Assembly (NCBI RefSeq): GCF_037176765.1
Contig: NC_090025.1
Location: forward strand, 19,838,545 to 19,902,544
Source: Anolis sagrei
Taxonomy: Eukaryota > Chordata > Lepidosauria > Squamata > Anolidae
Reading direction: 5' to 3'
DNA: 64,000 nt
Of the stretch, positions 10,990 through 21,449 are shown piece by piece (positions within the stretch are counted from its first letter, which is position 1; each line of letters begins with the position of its first letter). The notes below the pieces were generated by a model. That model was given only the letters and a program-made list of their open reading frames with translations. It was not told the origin of the DNA and did not search any database. A program made the position numbers and the translations under genes.

Positions 10990-12940
10990 AGCAGTCTATA
11001 CTGTAGAAAAAAGCCCGCAGTAAATTCTGGCAGGAAAGTAAGATAAATAAAGAAACAGACAAATTAATTAATACAGGTAGGTCCAACCTTGGGATTAGAA
11101 GAGAGACACACATTATAGATAAATGGGATCCTAAATGTATACCTCACAATTGTGATAAGTGGATTATTAATAGAGAACTTTCTTCCTCAAAGGAATAGTA
11201 GTAAAAATTCCTTTTGAGAAAGGAAGACCCACAGAAATTTGATTTGTATGAAATGCTTTTTCTTAAAAATTGTTGTAGAAAAAGGGGAAGGATCTCTGGC
11301 TCTGTTATAGTTTTACTACAGAATGTGACATTAGAAAGTGGAATCAGGCTATGGAAAAGCACACATACACAGAGGACACTTTTTATTTTGCTTCTCAGGA
11401 GAACTTTCCATATCTTTATTCCCCGACGGAAGACGGCAACTAAAAAAAGGACATAGTGCATAAGCATCACAGTGGAGAGAACAGCAGGCACATTATTTTC
11501 CTTTTCTCAGAAAATTAGATGTTTAGAGTTTACTGCCTGAGAATCCCAACTTATTATAAATACTATGTGCTTTGAGAGAGAATCTCTCTGTTGTGTCAAC
11601 AGGATGTCTGTGCTGTGCAAAATGTTCAGGGCTTGGTCCGAAGCCACACTAAGCCCGCCCACCTGTTAACTAGGCGTTACTCTATATTTAGGACTTTCCC
11701 CTGTACTTAGATAAACGTATCAAAATAATGCGGAACCAAAAAATATCCTTTCTGTAGACTGATATCTGTCTTTCTGTCCCTCCCTCCCTACTATATCCAT
11801 CTTTCAAAGGCAGGAATATTTAAACAAATATATAATTATTAGAATAATGTGTGCTATTGAGCTGTCATGTCTGAAAATATTTACAAGTATTCAAATAAAA
11901 ATAATTTTATAAGTCCAGGTTTGAACTGGTCATAAAAGAAGCTTGGACAAACCCACAGAGATGACTGATGCTTCTTCCTAAATCCTAGATGTGTGAGTTG
12001 CTACACTATAATTGGTCCATTGATTTTGGCTTTTCCTCTGGTGGTGACCCAATGCACAACAAGGAAATCCTTATATGGTACTTCTTTCCTTACTGATGCT
12101 GTTCCCTAGGGAATATCTCTAGAAAGAAAGTGGTATTTACTACATTTCCTTAAAGACAACCACAATGAATACTGTGTCGTTATTTTCAAGGCCAGCACAG
12201 ACAACCCCAACAGCTTGTAAATAGTGGCATACAGGCTGGCAAGGAGAGTAAAAAGTGTGCGGCATTTTTACATAGGCGATCAACAAAATTTGAACTGGAA
12301 GTAATTTGAAAAGACAGATAAGAAATAGATATAAGATTTATATTCTCAAGTAGCGTGAGAAATACTCACACGATCACTCCAAAATTGATGGAGCTCAGAA
12401 GATCTTCCCTTTCTATCAGATCAGAGCCTAGGTCAGGTTTGGGGCATGGAAACAATGGATGGGCATGTTTAGTAATATAGTCAGCCCTCCACATTCACTG
12501 GGGTTGGGAACGCAGGACTCACATGAATTTGGAAAATGCACACACACACAAACATTAATTCTTTAACTTGGGAAAACTCCTCCATAGGAATCTCTAGAGC
12601 CCCATCTACACTGCCACATAAGGTGGTATAGGAAATGGATTAGCCTGGGTCATCCAAATGATTCTGTTTCAGCCAGGAATAAAGCTGATTATCCAGGTTT
12701 ATTCTAGGTTTAATGAATACTTTAATGAAGATTTGGATGTTTACAGGTATGGAGACTTTTAAATGACAATTTCTTTTGCATTTTGGTCAGTGTAAAAGGG
12801 CCCTAGGCACTCCAGTGCAAAGCATATGTAGGCCTCCATGATTTTAACACTTGCTCTAGGTGGTAATATAAGTATTACCAGTATATTAAAGGTTCCCTGG
12901 ACAATGTTTACAGATTATACAGGAGGAGGCAATCCTATAG
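10990..12940. other. Intergenic DNA, no gene seen
   Basis: AT-rich sequence. Overlapping short open frames on both strands at 11144-11491 show no family resemblance and no splice context. Dinucleotide (CA)n lies at 12538-12552. Around 12470-12560 a 'cagccctccacattcactggg' motif resembles a Tigger-type end. Confidence 0.4.
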
Positions 12941-12942
12941 GT

Positions 12943-13475
12943 CAGTGGTTCTCAAAGTGTGCTCCGCGGAGCCCTTGGGGACCTGTGAAGCATACTAAGG
13001 GCCTCCACAGTTCCCTTCTGTCTTTTAAGGAGTTTTAAGGCAAGGGCTTAAAATAACACCCTTTCTGGGGTCCTTTCCTTCTAGCAGCTGTTTCCCTCCC
13101 CACACTCCACGTGTCTCTGAAAGAAACCAAAAGCAGCAGTTTTTTGGTAGCCACTGTTCTGTTGCAGCTGGAAAAAATGGTGGCAGAGCCCATGCCATTA
13201 CGGGTGTCCAAACCAGCTAGACCAGCTCAAGACTGTTTTTTAAAATGAATCTGTGCACAACCCTAGTGCTTTGTGCTTTTCCTGCATGGCAAAACAGGGT
13301 TGGGCTGAATGGTCCCTGGGTCTTCTGCTGAAATACTGTTAAGTTAATGCTGCTCAAAAAGTTTGCCCATGCCTGATATATATGCACAATATATAATATA
13401 ATATATAAACGTTTATTGGGGCTCCACTTTTGCTTCAAAAAGGGCTACGCTGCTGAAAAAAATTGAGAACCTCTG
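12943..13475. mobile_element. hAT-type non-autonomous transposon
   Basis: Starts CAGTGGTTCTCAAAGTGTG and ends with the approximate inverse TTGAGAACCTCTG. It is flanked by an identical 8-bp duplication CTATAGGT (12935-12942 and 13476-13483). A CAGGCATGGG-type end is nested near 13360. It has no transposase reading frame. Confidence 0.85.
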
Positions 13476-13614
13476 CTATAGGTAGACACATTTTTGATAA
13501 ACTGAGCTTTTAAGCAATGTATATTAGTGAAGTGGCCACTAGCTTCAAGAGGAAAATAAGTGACTCCAGATCTTTCATCTTTTTCTTGGGGAAAAACTTC
13601 ATTTCTTCCTCCCT

Positions 13615-14085
13615 CTTCTCATTATTATTTATACCTATATTTTCTCTCTTGGTGGCACAGCAAGTTAAACTGCTGAGCTGCTGAACTTGCTGACCGGAAG
13701 GTCAGCTATTCAAACCCAGGGATGCGTGGGGTGAGCTTCCGCTGTTAGGCCCAGCTTCTGCCAACCTAGCAGTTCGAAAACATGCAAATGTTAGTAGATC
13801 AATAGGTACCACTTCTGCAGGAGGGTAATGGCGATCCATGCAGTCATGCCAGCCACATGACCTTGGAGGTGTCTATGGACAACGCTAGCTCCAGAGTTGG
13901 ACACAACTAGATTTAATCTCAGGGGAAACCTTTACCTCTAGTTTTCTCTCTTAATCAAGATCCAAAATGGCCCACAACCCTAAAAACAATACAATTTAAA
14001 ACCTGCAAAATATAAATATTAAAATGGAATTAAGCATACAATCATTAAAACAAATCAGTTGAAATCACATTTAAAAATGAATAAA
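13615..14085 (-). repeat. Old L2-type LINE 3' end, split by a Sauria SINE
   Basis: The minus-strand 3' tail lies at 13615-13649 (tattattattatttatacc) and 13942-14085 ('caagatccaaaatggcccac', A/T-rich 3' UTR). It is interrupted by the SINE at 13650-13941. Confidence 0.5.
13650..13941 (+). mobile_element. Sauria SINE
   Basis: Has the same tRNA-like head, body and Bov-B-like tail as the copy at 3281-3619. It is flanked by TTTTCTCTC on both sides (13641-13649 and 13942-13950), showing insertion into an older L2 end. Confidence 0.85.
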
Positions 14086-14679
14086 ACTGTTGAACAGTTA
14101 GCTTAGTCTTCTGAGATGTTCCTTTTCAAACAAACATATGTATATATATTCTGTGTGCGCGTGTGTTTGTGTGTGGTTGGAACTGTTATGTCTCATTTCC
14201 AAAACAACCTGCCGTAGAAACGTCCCCCTTTGTGTTTAATCCACTGTGGTTTATCTATTTAAAGTCAGTCACTTCCCACAAGAGTATTGTTTTGCCAGAC
14301 ACATAATGACTGGGATGAGCATAGTTATTTAGACTGAACACCTTCTTTGACCCTGTGAAGCACTAAAAAGGTAAATTTATAAAACAACTCATCACCCCTT
14401 CCACTACCTATTCCTTTTCTGCTTCCCTATCTAGGCCCAGTTTCCCCAAGGTGTAGATGAGAAGCAATGTAATGCAGCAGTTAACCAGATTTTCCAGTCT
14501 TTTTCCAGATGTGTTCGACTCCAAGACACATCATAGAACTATAGAGTTGAAAGGGACACCAAGTTCCATCTAATTTAGCCCACTGACAATGCAGAAATCC
14601 ATAGCTGAAGCATCTCTTACAGATGACCATCAAACCACTGGGCGGAAAGCTCTAGCCAAAAATAGTTCGCCATCCTCTA

Positions 14680-15030
14680 AAGGTGTATCTGCACTGTGAA
14701 ATGTATGCAGTTTGAAACCATTTAAACCAGTGGTTCTCACCCTGGGATCCCCAGATGTTTTTGGCCTACAACTCCCAGTTTATCAGCTGTTAGGATTTTT
14801 GGGAATTGTAGGCCAAAAACATCTGGGGACCCCAGGTTGAGAACCACTGATTTAAACCAACATAGCTAAATGCTATGGAATCCTGGAATTTGTAGTTTGG
14901 TGAGACACCAGCATTCTTTGCCAAAGAAGGCTAAATACTTAAAACTACAACTCCCATGATTCCATAACATTAAGCAATGATGATTACAGTGGTGTTGAAT
15001 TGAGTTAATTCTATAGTGTAAATGTTCCCT
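14680..15030. mobile_element. Old MITE inside CR1, itself hosting a hAT MITE
   Basis: The left half is 14680-14727 and the right half 14850-15030. 'tggaatcctggaatttgtag' and 'ctacaactcccatgattcc' are inverted, as in the 6868-7086 family. It is split by the younger element at 14728-14849. Confidence 0.55.
14728..14849. mobile_element. hAT-type MITE with perfect 8-bp duplication
   Basis: A near-perfect palindrome starting CAGTGGTTCTCACCCTGGG and ending CCCAGGTTGAGAACCACTG. It is flanked by ATTTAAAC on both sides (14720-14727 and 14850-14857). It belongs to the same family as 47337-47448 and 52869-53004. Confidence 0.9.
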
Positions 15031-15640
15031 GAGGCAATCCATTATTATCAGAAATGTCCTCCTAATGTGTAGCAGCTGGAATCACTTTTCTTATCATTTG
15101 CATCCATTAGTTTGGACTCTAGTCACTGATAAGCAGAAAAGAAACATGACCCAATTTCCATGGCATAGCTGGTTTTTTGAAGATGGCTATCATATCACCT
15201 CACAGACTTCTTCTACAGGCTAAATAAATCCAGATTTTTCAACTGTTCCTTGCAGAATTTGGTTTCCAGGCCTTTTATCATCTTTGTCATCTTTCAATAA
15301 TGCATTCCAGTTTTTGAACATTCTTCTAACTGTAGTATCCAGAATGGGACACAGTCCTCCAGGTGAGGTCTGACCAAAGTGGCACAGATGTTTTGCCAAA
15401 GACAAAGGATCTTTTTGGATTCAGAGGCAATAAGCATGTGATTCTTCATTAAGGCAAAAGCATCAATGACAAATGCATCAAAGAAAGAAATGTGAACATA
15501 GGAAGTCTCCATTCTTAATTAGTTGTCAAGAACCCATGGAATGACAGCAAGACATATCCCAGTCTTGACCAATTTGCAGCACCTTTCCAATATCAGCCTG
15601 CAATAAGGTTCAGCTTAAATAAAATTGCCATGGTATCTTC

Positions 15641-16486
15641 TTTTGACCACAGATACCATGTGTTGGAAGACTTGGAGATTCCTAGAAAGTTCTCCAACCT
15701 AGGTGAATAAAAGGTTTTTTTAAAGTGTTTTTTCATTTTATGGTGGGTACTACACCCCTAACCCCAGTGGGTGACAGTGATATGCATTTTGCAAATGAGT
15801 GGCTTGATATAAATTGTCATAGACACTGATGCTATACATAAACCAATATTAATTAAAAAGTCATACAAATATTTTGTAAGTAAAAAACAGTTCAACAGAT
15901 TATTTCATCAAATCAAACATAGTTTTGCCTACTCTTGCTGTAACCCATCACTAGACAGTAAAACACAACTCTTTACCATGCTACATTTTCCCTTCTGAGG
16001 CTTTACCTTGGCATTCTTTCCCATATGAATGTTAATGTAATGATATAATCCAAAACACAAATTATGGCTTGGGAGTGTTGTTGACATTAGGCGTACCACT
16101 TTCCAAGCTTTGAATCAGTGTGTGGTATCATTTCCTGACCCACTACACACAGACTAATATATTTAGACAAATGAGGGTATAATTATAGCAAACAAACCCC
16201 AAAAGATGTTGTCTTCTGCTTATGAGGCAGCTTTAAAGTACCTATAGGAGCCCCTGAATTTCTGTCTTACTCTTCTGTTTAGACACCTGCCTTGAGTTAA
16301 CTTTTTCCAGCTGTTGCAATGTATCCATTGCTTCCATTTATTATGGTAGCTCATTTCTTCTAGGTATACAAACAGTGGATTGCATGATACATAATTGTTC
16401 CTGGGCAAGACCATTTCGGGTGGTAAATGGCACATCTGAATGCTTCCCCATGTGAATAAAAAGTACTCTGTACAGAATAAATTAAC
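15641..16486. other. Intergenic DNA, no gene seen
   Basis: AT-rich sequence without repeat ends or exons that I can recognise. Short minus-strand open frames at 16220-16542 overlap each other and show no family features. Confidence 0.4.
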
Positions 16487-16988
16487 TGTTGCATTCCAGG
16501 TCCAGAAACACTTTTGTATTTAATCACCACACTCCAATCCAAGTTAAATCTGCAAAGCAGTTTATTGAAAATTATGAAAAAAACACTTTGGCAAAAACAG
16601 TAAAAATCTTAAAGACTATATGTGTAAAACAGTCTACAAGGTTCAAGGTACAAGAGTAATCCACAATCCTAAAACAACAGGACATCCAGCACATGAATGC
16701 AAGGAAACCAGGAAATACAAGGCAGCATAAAATCCAATACAAAAATTCAGGAACAATCCTTCAAACTTGGAAGCAAGAAACAGGAGCCAAGACATGAAAC
16801 TAGAATTTCCTCAGAAAGTTTGACTAGGACTTGGCACGAGCTCTTGTCTCAATTATCAACGTTGATCAGACTGGCCAGGAAACAATCCTGGCCTCTCATA
16901 GAATCATAGAATCATAGAATCAAAGAGTTGGAAGAGACCTCATGGGCCATCCAGTCCAACCCCCTGCCAAGAAGCAGGAATATTGCAT

Positions 16989-19859
16989 TCAAATCACCCC
17001 TGACAAATGGCCATCCAGCCTCTGCTTAAAAGCTTCCAAGGAAGGAGCCTCCACCACACTCCGGGGCAGAGAGTTCCACTGCTGAACGGCTCTCACAGTC
17101 AGGAAGTTCTTCCTAATGTTCAGATGGAATCTCCTCTCTTGTAGTTTGAAGCCATTGTTCCGCGTCCTAGTCTCCAAGGAAGCAGAAAACAAGCTTGCTC
17201 CCTCCTCCCTGTGGCTTCCTCTCACATATTTATACATGGCTATCATATCTCCTCTCAGCCTTCTCTTCTTCAGGCTAAACATGCCCAGTTCCCTAAGCCG
17301 CTCCTCATAGGGCTTGTTCTCCAGACCCTTGATCATTTTAGTCGCCCTCCTCTGGACACTTTCCAGCTTGTCAATATCTCTCTTGAATTGTGGTGCCCAG
17401 AATTGGACACAATATTCCAGATGTGGTCTAACCAAAGCAGAATAGAGGGGTAGCATTACTTCCTTAGATCTAGACACTATGCTCCTATTGATGCAGGCCA
17501 AAATCCCATTGGCTTTTTTTGCCGCCACATCACATTGTTGGCTCATGTTTAACTTGTTGTCCACGAGGACTCCAAGATCTTTTTCACACGTACTGCTCTC
17601 GAGCCAGGCGTCACCCATTCTGTATCTTTGCATTTCATTTTTTCTGCCAAAGTGGAGTATCCTGCATTTGTCACTGTTGAACTTCATTTTGTTAGTTTTG
17701 GCCCATCTCTCTAATCTGTCAAGATCGTTTTGAATTCTGCTCCTGTCCTCTGGACTATTGACTATCCCTCCCAATTTGGTGTCGTCTGCAAACTTGATGA
17801 TCATGCCTTCTAGCCCTTCATCTAAGTCATTAATAAAGATGTTGAACAGGACCGGGCCCAGGACGGAACCCTGCGGCACTCCGCTCGTCACTTCTTTCCA
17901 AGATGAAGAGGAAGCATTAGTGAGCACTCTCTGTGTTCGTCCACTTAACCAATTACAGATCCACCTCACCGTAGTTTTGCCTAGCCCACATTGGACTAGT
18001 TTCCTTGCCAGAAGGTCATGGGGGACCTTGTCGAAGGCCTTACTGAAATCCAGGTACGCTACATCCACGGCATTCCCCGCATCTACCCAGCTTGTAGCTC
18101 TATCGAAGAAAGAGATCAGATTAGTCTGGCATGACTTGTTTTTGATAAATCCATGTTGACTATTAGCGTTTGCATTTGTTTCTAAGTGTTTGCAGACCGC
18201 TTCCTTAACAATCTTTTCCAGAATCTTGCCCGGTATCGACGTGAGGCTGACCGGACGGTAGTTGTTTGGGTCGTCCTTTTTCCCCTTCTTGAAGATTGGG
18301 ACCACATTGGCCCTCCTCCAATCTGCTGGAACTTCTCCCGTTCTCCAAGAACTCTCAAAGATGGTTGCCAATGGTTCCGAAATGACTTCCGCTAGTTCCT
18401 TCAATACTCTTGGGTGTAGTTGATCTGGCCCTGGGGACTTGAACTCATTAAGAGTGGCCAGGTATTCCTGGACGACTTCTTTCCCAATTTGGGGTTGGAT
18501 GTCCTCCAATCCCTCATCCACTCCATCTTGCTGAGGTTGAAGACTCTCTTTTTGTGAGAAGACCGAGGCAAAGAAGGCATTAAGTAGTTCTGCCTTTTCC
18601 CTATCCCCTGTCAGCATTGCCCCATCTTCTCCTCGAAGAGGTCCTATCGCCTCCTTGTTTTTCCTTTTTCTACTGACATAAGAATAGAAGCCCTTTTTAT
18701 TGTTTTTAATGTCCCTGGCAAGTCTGAGCTCGTTTTTTGCTTTAGCTTTGCGGACCTTTTCCCTACAGGTGTTGGCTATTTGTTTGAATTCTTCTTTGGT
18801 GATTTCTCCCTTTTTCCACTTCTTGTGCATGTCTCTTTTGTGTCTTAGCACAGTTAGAAGTTCTTTGGACATCCATTCTGGCTTCTTTGCACTTGTCCTA
18901 TTTTTTCTCTTTGTTGGCACGGTTTGCAATTGCGCCTTGAGTATTTCACTCTTGAGAAGTTCCCATCCATCCGTAGCTCCCTTGTCTTTTAGTATCTGTG
19001 TCCACGGAATGCTGCTCAGCGTTTCCTTCATTTTTTGGAAATCAGCTCTCCTAAAGTCCAAAATGCGGGTTTGACTTGTCTTAGTTTCGGCCTTCCTTTG
19101 TACCTCAAATTGCAGGAGCACATGGTCACTTGCCCCTAAGGATCCTACCACTTCGACCGCATCGATCAGGTCCTCCGCATTTGTTAGGATGAGATCAAGA
19201 GTAGCCAATCCTCTTGTTGCCTCTTCTACCTTCTGGACCATGAAATTGTCTGCAAGGCAAGCGAGGAATTTGTTGGACCTTGTACTCTTGGCCGAGTTTG
19301 TTTTCCAGCAAATATCGGGATAGTTGAAATCGCCCATGACTACTACATCTCTTTTCTGTGCCTGTTTGGTCAACTGTTGGCAGAAGACTTCATCAAGATC
19401 TTCCTCCTGGCTTGGGGGTCTGTAGTAGACGCCTACAATGACATCTTTTTGAGTCCCAGTTCCCTTGATTCTTATCCAGATGATTTCAAGCTGGTTTCCC
19501 AGATTGCTGTCTTGAATTTCTTCTGCAGCATAAGAGTTTTTGACATATAAGGCTACTCCGCCTCCTCTCCCCTTTGTTCGGTTTCTGTGAAAGAGGTTAT
19601 ACCCCTCGATATCTACATTCCAGCGATAGGAGTCATCCCACCAGGTTTCAGTGATGGCTATGATATCATATTTGTGGTGTTGTGCTAGAAGTTGGAGTTC
19701 GTCTTGTTTATTTCCCATGCTCTGTGCATTAGTGTAAAGACATGTGAGCCCCTGGGATCTTCCCTTGAGCTGTTTAATTGGGATTATTGTGCTTTTGGTA
19801 CTTGGTCCTTGTTGTGTTTGTGCAGCCCTCCGTTTAGCCTTCTGGCGATTCCCAGACAT
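16989..19859 (-). CDS. CR1 ORF2: endonuclease and reverse transcriptase
   Basis: The ORF encodes 956 residues with no interruption. The N-terminal third is an apurinic-type endonuclease: T-N-A-Q-S near residue 42, a T-E-T-W motif near 70, G-D-F-N-Y near 175 and S-D-H-V near 245. The reverse transcriptase follows: G-P-D-Q-L-H, D-F-S-K-A-F-D near residue 600, P-Q-G-S-V-L-G-P, and the catalytic F-A-D-D box near 690. The C-terminal region carries the LINE motif P-H-L-E-Y-C-V-Q-F-W. The protein copies its own RNA at nicked genomic DNA (target-primed reverse transcription). Full length agrees with CR1-family ORF2, and key residues are all present, so it may be recently active. Transcription would require an internal promoter in the 5' UTR. 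Confidence 0.95.
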   Translation of the reverse strand: MSGNRQKAKRRAAQTQQGPSTKSTIIPIKQLKGRSQGLTCLYTNAQSMGNKQDELQLLAQHHKYDIIAITETWWDDSYRWNVDIEGYNLFHRNRTKGRGGGVALYVKNSYAAEEIQDSNLGNQLEIIWIRIKGTGTQKDVIVGVYYRPPSQEEDLDEVFCQQLTKQAQKRDVVVMGDFNYPDICWKTNSAKSTRSNKFLACLADNFMVQKVEEATRGLATLDLILTNAEDLIDAVEVVGSLGASDHVLLQFEVQRKAETKTSQTRILDFRRADFQKMKETLSSIPWTQILKDKGATDGWELLKSEILKAQLQTVPTKRKNRTSAKKPEWMSKELLTVLRHKRDMHKKWKKGEITKEEFKQIANTCREKVRKAKAKNELRLARDIKNNKKGFYSYVSRKRKNKEAIGPLRGEDGAMLTGDREKAELLNAFFASVFSQKESLQPQQDGVDEGLEDIQPQIGKEVVQEYLATLNEFKSPGPDQLHPRVLKELAEVISEPLATIFESSWRTGEVPADWRRANVVPIFKKGKKDDPNNYRPVSLTSIPGKILEKIVKEAVCKHLETNANANSQHGFIKNKSCQTNLISFFDRATSWVDAGNAVDVAYLDFSKAFDKVPHDLLARKLVQCGLGKTTVRWICNWLSGRTQRVLTNASSSSWKEVTSGVPQGSVLGPVLFNIFINDLDEGLEGMIIKFADDTKLGGIVNSPEDRSRIQNDLDRLERWAKTNKMKFNSDKCRILHFGRKNEMQRYRMGDAWLESSTCEKDLGVLVDNKLNMSQQCDVAAKKANGILACINRSIVSRSKEVMLPLYSALVRPHLEYCVQFWAPQFKRDIDKLESVQRRATKMIKGLENKPYEERLRELGMFSLKKRRLRGDMIAMYKYVRGSHREEGASLFSASLETRTRNNGFKLQERRFHLNIRKNFLTVRAVQQWNSLPRSVVEAPSLEAFKQRLDGHLSGVI

Positions 19860-19909
19860 TATGGGTAAGGTAGTGTTCGCAAGGCTGTTGTCCCCCTCCC
19901 CCGGTGGAC

Positions 19910-21061
19910 CTAGTTTAAAGTGCGTCTAATGAGGTTTGCGAGTCTGTGAGCAAAATGGTGTTTTCCTACTTGTGTGAGATGCACCCCATCCCTTGCCAGT
20001 AGGCCATCCTCCTGGAATAGCAGGCCATGGTCGAGGAAGCCAAAGCGTTCCTCCTGACACCATTTTCTAAGCCAGTCATTGACCTGTACTATTTTTCTGG
20101 CTCTTGTGGGTCCGTGTCTTACAACAGGGAGGAGGGATGAAAAGACCACCTGTACATTACATTCTTTTAGCATTGCTCCTAGAGCTCGAAAATCATTTGT
20201 GATCTTTTGAAACGTATGCCTTGCAGTATCATTGGTTCCTACATGAATCAACATGAGGGGAGGACGGTGATAGGGCTTGAGGAGCCTGGTGAGCCTCTGA
20301 GTGATATGGTGTATTTTTGCCCCCGGTAGGCAGCATATTTCTCGAGCCATCCCATCTGGTCTGGAAATGACAGCTTCCGTTCCTCTAAGGAGGGAGTCGC
20401 CTACTACCAAGACCTGTTTACTTTCAGGAATGACAGCGCCCCTTTTGTGCAATGTAGTGTGTAGGTCTCCAGAAAAGTGATCCTGTTGGTGTGAATTGTG
20501 TAGGTGAAAAGTGTTGTCCTCCTCCTCGACATCCCCGGTGCATTCGTCAAGGACAATCCATTGAGATTCGTCCGAGAGCCTATGGTTCTCCTGTATGTGT
20601 TCCTGTTGCTCCTGGTCTATGGTTGGGGATGGTACACCTGCAGGATTGTTCAAGTGTGAATGTTGTGAAGTGTTGTCCCAGTCAGGGCTATCCCCCGCAC
20701 ACTGATCAAGGATGAGCCACTGATCAGTATCTAAGCCATTCTGGTCTTCCCCAATATGTTGTGTTTCTTGGTCAGGTGCTAGTTGTGTGAGAATTTGGAA
20801 TCTATTGTGTAACTGCAGCTGAGCGGAGGTATTCTGAGGAGGCTTCTGGGTCCTATGTGTCCTTCTAAGGGTGACATTTCTCCAAGCCTGAGGGTTGTCC
20901 ACATCTGAGGTGCTGTTCTGTTGAGCCTCCCCGTAATGTTGGTGTGATATGGGCTGCGTGTCAAGGCCAGTGTGGTGAGTGGTGTCTAAGAAGAGCTCAA
21001 GTTCCTGAATGTCCTTAAGGGTCTTAATACGGTCCTCGAGTTGTCGTATCCTGTGTTCCAT
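19910..21061 (-). CDS. CR1 ORF1: coiled coil plus SGNH esterase domain
   Basis: The ORF encodes 383 residues. The N-terminus (M-E-H-R-I-R-Q-L-E-D-R-I) is a short predicted coiled coil, typical of ORF1 multimerisation. The middle is low-complexity and rich in Gln, His and Asp. The C-terminal 170 residues form an SGNH/GDSL-type hydrolase: V-V-G-D-S-L-L-R-G holds the nucleophile Ser, G-T-N-D-T the Asn block, and D-G-V-H-L-T the Asp-His pair. An esterase in ORF1 is known for CR1 and L2-type elements and is thought to help membrane or RNP interactions. ORF2 starts 50 bases downstream. No break is seen. Confidence 0.93.
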   Translation of the reverse strand: MEHRIRQLEDRIKTLKDIQELELFLDTTHHTGLDTQPISHQHYGEAQQNSTSDVDNPQAWRNVTLRRTHRTQKPPQNTSAQLQLHNRFQILTQLAPDQETQHIGEDQNGLDTDQWLILDQCAGDSPDWDNTSQHSHLNNPAGVPSPTIDQEQQEHIQENHRLSDESQWIVLDECTGDVEEEDNTFHLHNSHQQDHFSGDLHTTLHKRGAVIPESKQVLVVGDSLLRGTEAVISRPDGMAREICCLPGAKIHHITQRLTRLLKPYHRPPLMLIHVGTNDTARHTFQKITNDFRALGAMLKECNVQVVFSSLLPVVRHGPTRARKIVQVNDWLRKWCQEERFGFLDHGLLFQEDGLLARDGVHLTQVGKHHFAHRLANLIRRTLN

Positions 21062-21449
21062 GCGAGTGATCTGTGAGGCATGAAGTCATGCCTCCTCCCA
21101 TGAGTTTCTGCTATGGGTTTCTTCTGTAAGAGGTACTGTGACCTTTGGAGGTTCTTCTGAACAGCCCAAAGTTTGCGAAACTAAGTCTCCTATCTACAAG
21201 TTCATTATCTTGAAACTCATTATTTTCTGCTTCTGAGATGTCATCTTCTGAACAATTTTCCCTAGAGAATACCTCCTCTGCACCATTTGGAATGTGGTCT
21301 TCAGTGACTGTTGGAAGCACAGACTGCTCATTTTCAGGACTTAAAATCTCATGATGGCTCTCATCCCCAGAATCCCCATGACCTACATCCACATTAACAT
21401 GAGTACATGGGTACCAGGCACAATCATGAGCTGAACTACAACATTAATG

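Larger units (their letters stand above)
14525..15640 (-). repeat. Old CR1-type LINE, interrupted by a MITE nest
   Basis: 14525-14650 is a diverged CR1 3' end ('catagaactatagagttgaaagg', 'atctaatttagccc'). 15040-15640 continues upstream into ORF2 on the minus strand ('ccaggtgaggtctgacc', 'gaatgggacacagtcct', compare 17390-17420). Frames are broken. The gap is filled by the MITE at 14680-15030. Confidence 0.65.
16899..21090 (-). mobile_element. Nearly full-length CR1 LINE with two open ORFs
   Basis: On the minus strand the order is a short 5' UTR, ORF1 (19910-21061), a 50-base spacer, ORF2 (16989-19859) and a short 3' UTR ending in the CR1 signature octamer repeat (CATAGAAT-type, 16899-16921). 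CR1 elements end in such octamers instead of poly(A) and usually make no clear target duplication. Most CR1 copies are strongly 5' truncated, so this one is unusual in being close to complete. The exact 5' boundary is uncertain by some tens of bases. Confidence 0.9.
16487..21443 (-). mobile_element. Probable solo LTR fossil, split by a CR1 insertion
   Basis: The outer pieces, 16487-16898 and about 21091-21443, look like one long terminal repeat on the minus strand. They have TG...CA ends, an AATAAA-type signal near the 3' end of the minus-strand reading, and similar 5-bp flanks (TTAAC / TTAAT). The family is perhaps Gypsy-like, with no internal viral genes. The CR1 element fills the middle. 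The LTR must be older than the CR1. Confidence 0.45.

Noticed and set aside
11144-11491. 115-codon minus-strand frame overlapping an 80-codon plus frame
   Set aside because: No family resemblance, and the frames are mutually exclusive in AT-rich intergenic DNA.
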